From NCBI GenBank assembly GCA_029747585.1, contig JAPEVF010000707.1, positions 1 through 23,116 of the forward strand: DNA of 23,116 nt, in the 5' to 3' direction. Of this stretch, positions 20,571-23,116 are shown one piece after another. The first letter of the stretch is position 1, and every line of letters begins with the position of its first letter. Both the position numbers and the translations under genes were made by a program. The stretch is from Pleurotus djamor (lineage: Eukaryota > Basidiomycota > Agaricomycetes > Agaricales > Pleurotaceae). Under the pieces are notes generated by a model. The model was not told where the DNA came from and made no database searches. It saw only the letters and a list, made by a program, of their open reading frames with translations.

Positions 20571-21755
20571 AATAGAAAAAGCGCTTAAAGTTATGCTTTG
20601 TACAAGAGCTATGACAAAGCAAGNAAAAGACACTGTAATACTTACATAGCGAGCGCCAATGCTTCAAAAGCACAAAAAGCTGGAAAAGCTAGGAAAGCTA
20701 GGAAAGCTCTGAAAGCGTTGATAAACAAAACAAAAAAAATTGAGCAGTTATAATAAATGTGTATAAATCATACCACTTCATATTAACCAAAAAGTATTTA
20801 TTGCATAAAACTATATAGATGTTATACAGGAAGCGTAAAGAAGTTAAGAGCTAGCAGAAAAACAAAAGACACCAAACAAAAGAGAATACGGCTACTAGTT
20901 ATTATAACAAGGCTACCCTGTTGGAAGAGTTGGTTAGTAAGAGTTAAAGAGTAAATAAGAATAAGAACTGACTGTGCTGGGAAACGTCTAGTAAGGTTAG
21001 AATGATCAACCAAAGATTAGTGAGTAGAAATGTTGGGAAAGGTTAGTCGTAGGAGAAAAGAAAAGGAGTAAGAAGGGAAATATCCTTACATCTAAAACAC
21101 GGCACCAAGATTGGCCCTCTGGTAGGAGATGATAATGGGTAAACGAAAAGAGGAATGTCGGAACATAGGTGGTTTTCTCGTTTAAAACCGGATCAGTGTG
21201 GGAAAAGAAATTCAGACTCAGTTAAGGTGCAGGAAGCACAAGGAATGTAGAACTGATTTTGACTAAGTCCAATTTAGGGTTAGGGTTGAATGAAAGGAAT
21301 GGTATACCATTCGCCCGGGATGCCCAGCCCAGCTTCCCAGGCCCAATATCCCAAAGAAGCAGTAACGATTCATTAGTTGCACATTTACATTTGCAATGCA
21401 GGATACATATTATACAATATATGAGGGCCTACACTTGGTTATGTGTGTTTAAACTGGGCATTTATTTTTCTCAATATTACACAAAGTAGAAAATCAGCAA
21501 AATCTATCAGAAGCTGTGAAATTGGTTGCTGATTTTGCGAAACCGTGTGAAAGTCACAAAAAGCTGTCACAGCAGTCAGCAATTTCCCACAGACCCTGCA
21601 AAAGCCATGAAAAGCTGTGGGAGCAGCTGCGACTTTTCACAGGATCTGAAAAAGCCACCGAAAGCTGTGAAAGCAAGAACACACCTGATCAAACTTTTGT
21701 GGAAGCTATAAAAGCATCATAAAGCTGGCTGTAAAATTAAAGTCATCTACAAAAG
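20571..21755. other. AT-rich non-genic segment between PP2C and retroelement
   Basis: About 1.2 kb, visibly richer in A and T than the rest of the window, with one N at 20624. No coding capacity is supported. It holds two AAGC repeat arrays (listed separately), A-rich runs near 20726-20742, and two adjacent TTAGGG units at 21274-21285 that are probably chance. It may be transposon-derived, but I cannot name the element. Confidence 0.55.
20666..20719 (+). repeat. Six-copy 9-base tandem repeat, consensus RAAAGCTNN
   Basis: AAGC begins at 20668, 20677, 20686, 20695, 20704 and 20713, an exact 9-base spacing. Units differ mainly in the last two or three bases (CA, GG, AG, AG, CT, TT). Confidence 0.75.
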
Positions 21756-21756
21756 C
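21511..21756 (+). repeat. AAGC motifs phased on a ~10-base grid
   Basis: AAGC occurs at 21511, 21561, 21602, 21612, 21652, 21662, 21671, 21703, 21712, 21722 and 21753. All fall within about two bases of a 10-base register, most preceded by extra A residues and often followed by TGTG. The array ends about 100 bases before recognisable integrase sequence. An imperfect palindrome CCCACAG (21586-21592) / CTGTGGG (21615-21621) lies inside. Confidence 0.6.
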
Positions 21757-21757
21757 A

Positions 21758-23068
21758 TTGAAAGAACACTTTCCAACTTTCAGTACTTTGAATGACCAAC
21801 ACTTTTTACGTTGTAGATTTTTTATGCTCCTACTCAAAACAGGTTTTCCTGATGTTCAGCATGTCTGGAAACTCCACGGGCTTCCGAACGCCGTTGTCTC
21901 AGATCGTGGAACGCAGTTCATTGCGGAGTTCACGCGGGAAATTTACGAAAAACTCGGGATTCAACTTGCAGCATCGACGTCTTACCATCCTCAAACAGAT
22001 GGTCAGACCGAACGGTGTAATCAAGAACTGGAACAGTACCTTTGGACTTACACGAATCAGCGTCAAAACAACTGGGCTCAACTTTTGCCAATGGCGGAAT
22101 TCGCATACAACAACCACATCCACAATACGACTCAGCAAACACCGTTCATCCTCGACACTGGCCGCCACCCTCGCATGGGTTTCGAACCCCGGACCAGTGG
22201 TCGAGTTGAAGAAGCAAAGGAGTTCGTATCCCGGATGAAAACCGCTGTTGAAGAAGCGAAGTCTGCCATTGCCAAAGCCCAGGACGACATGAAGAGGTAC
22301 TATGACCAACGCCGAACGCCGATGCCACATCTGAATCCCGGTGACAAGGTCTGGCTCGACTCGTCCGATATTAATCTTTATCAACCCTCCAAGAAACTTG
22401 CACATGCGCGCTTAGGCCCATACAAGATTCTTGCAAAGGTTGGAAAGATGTCTTATCGTCTTGAGTTGCCACCATCCCTATCCCGCCTCCACCCGGTATT
22501 CCCAATTGTGAAGCTGACACCTTGGGATGAGGACCCAATCGAATCCCGGAGACCACAAACCCCGCCGCCTCCCGAACTTGTCGACGGCGAAGAAGAATAC
22601 GAGGTTGACTTTATCAAGAACAGTCGACGCTTTGGAAGATGGAAGAAGCTTCAATACCTTGTGCACTGGAAAGGCCACGGGATTGAAGCAGACACTTGGG
22701 AACCGGTTGAAAACTTGGGTAACGCGAAGAAGAAGATTGCGGAATTCCACAAGGCGAATCCCGACGCGATTCAAGCTGCGAACGCCGTTCACAACATATG
22801 GCGAAAGAAGAAGGACTTGAAGGCTGCCACCGATAATTGGCGACAGAAACACGAACCTATGCGTCGAGACGCCGCATCTAGGAGGGGGGGTAGTGTAAGG
22901 GGACACTCAATTCCAACCCCTAGCCCCTCTGTTTCCACCTCCTTACAGGTCTCTCCGCCCACCATCGCTGTCACGAACCCCGGTCGAATCCCGAATCCCG
23001 GTGCGAATGCCATTCGCAACACGCGCGCTCCCATCACCATCCTTCGTCGCCCAACCCCACTTCCATAA
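21758..23068 (+). pseudogene. Chromovirus integrase-chromodomain remnant
   Basis: The open frame of 436 codons begins at a chance ATG in the flanking repeat DNA; true element sequence starts near HVWKLHGLPNAVVSDRGTQF (about residue 33). Present are the second Asp of the DDE triad (VSDRGTQF) and the Glu (DGQTERCNQELEQ); the zinc-binding HHCC region and the first Asp are missing, so it cannot encode an active integrase. Further on come AQLLPMAEFAYNN, the GPY/F module (ARLGPYKILAKVGKMSYRLE, LHPVFPIVKL), and a chromodomain (YEVDFIKNSRRFGRWKKLQY, LVHWKGHGIEADTWEPVENL), which in fungal chromoviruses directs insertion to heterochromatin. From about 22894 the frame probably reads into LTR sequence by chance. 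No stop interrupts the retained part, so the loss is fairly recent or the truncation is technical. Confidence 0.93.
22880..22890 (+). other. Polypurine tract, candidate plus-strand primer site
   Basis: AGGAGGGGGGG directly precedes TAG and then TGTAAGGGGACAC. A purine run just before a TG-starting sequence is the usual layout at the inner edge of a 3' LTR. Inference from pattern; the second LTR is not in the window. Confidence 0.5.
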
Positions 23069-23116
23069 GTGACCGTATCAATCTTCTGAAGGTTGCAGGA
23101 GGTAGTATACACCTAT
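22894..23116 (+). repeat. Candidate 3' LTR, 5' part
   Basis: Starts TGTAAGGGGACACTC right after the polypurine tract and extends beyond the window end. The coding frame stays open to 23068, although composition changes to Pro/Ser/Thr-rich without domain resemblance. No second copy is present here, so the boundary is unconfirmed. Confidence 0.4.

Larger units (their letters stand above)
21856..23116 (+). mobile_element. Ty3/gypsy chromovirus fragment, 5'-truncated
   Basis: The 3' part of an LTR retrotransposon: integrase second half, GPY/F module, chromodomain, polypurine tract and probable start of the 3' LTR, which continues past the window. Gag, protease, reverse transcriptase, RNase H and the N-terminal half of integrase are absent. 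Left of about 21856 the sequence is unrelated AAGC-repeat DNA, so the element is truncated at its left side or the assembly is chimeric there. Confidence 0.93.

Noticed and set aside
21274..21285. Two TTAGGG units, the fungal telomere repeat
   Set aside because: Only two copies inside AT-rich DNA flanked by other sequence; too few to call an interstitial telomere.
21516..21722. 68-codon open frame across the AAGC array
   Set aside because: Produced by the repeat itself; no domain and no gene context.
1..23116. tRNA, rRNA, CRISPR arrays or bacterial-type operons
   Set aside because: None seen on either strand; the window is eukaryotic with spliced genes throughout.

Overview
The window is nuclear DNA of a filamentous basidiomycete, most likely an Agaricomycete. 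Genes are dense, most are split by introns of about 50-60 bases with GT..AG ends, and two families shown here (DUF6534 membrane proteins and A1 proteases of the DTGSxTLE type) are typical of mushroom-forming fungi. All gene models were spliced by hand from splice sites, reading phase and family resemblance; every model inside the window sums to a multiple of three. Several isolated N bases mark a draft assembly. Two of them (10075, 17742) behave as one surplus base inside a coding exon.

Layout, left to right. (1) 1-9079: two DUF6534 paralogues in opposite orientation (1-1325 minus, cut by the window edge; 7551-9079 plus) enclose a secreted aspartic protease (2272-3888, plus), an AIM19-like mitochondrial protein (3925-4478, minus) and a TMEM135-like membrane protein (4758-6970, plus). 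The last two diverge from a 279-base interval. (2) 9495-17754: a housekeeping block with a BTB/POZ gene (minus), CHS5 (minus), VPS41 (plus, 14 exons), SKI8 (minus) and the first coding exon of ribosomal protein S12 (plus). CHS5 and VPS41 share a 142-base divergent promoter, VPS41 and SKI8 end 84 bases apart, and SKI8 and RPS12 diverge. (3) 17772-17777: an N gap where RPS12 and a convergent Ser-rich gene (17778-18380, minus) both break off, probably a misjoin or collapsed gap. (4) 18931-20570: a mitochondrial PP2C of the pyruvate-dehydrogenase-phosphatase/PTC5 type with several metal-site residues changed and its conserved C-terminus missing. (5) 20571-21855: AT-rich non-genic DNA with two short-period AAGC repeat arrays (9-base and about 10-base spacing). 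(6) 21856-23116: the 3' part of a Ty3/gypsy chromovirus (integrase second half, GPY/F module, chromodomain) with a polypurine tract and probable LTR start inside the open frame.

The genes do not form one pathway. CHS5 (exomer cargo exit from the trans-Golgi) and VPS41 (HOPS tethering at the vacuole) are both trafficking genes on one promoter. AIM19-like and TMEM135-like proteins are both linked to mitochondria or peroxisomes. I found no clear new biological system. The most unusual observations are the phased AAGC arrays, the degenerate PP2C, the 26-base candidate intron in one DUF6534 copy, and the start-codon-only first exon proposed for SKI8.
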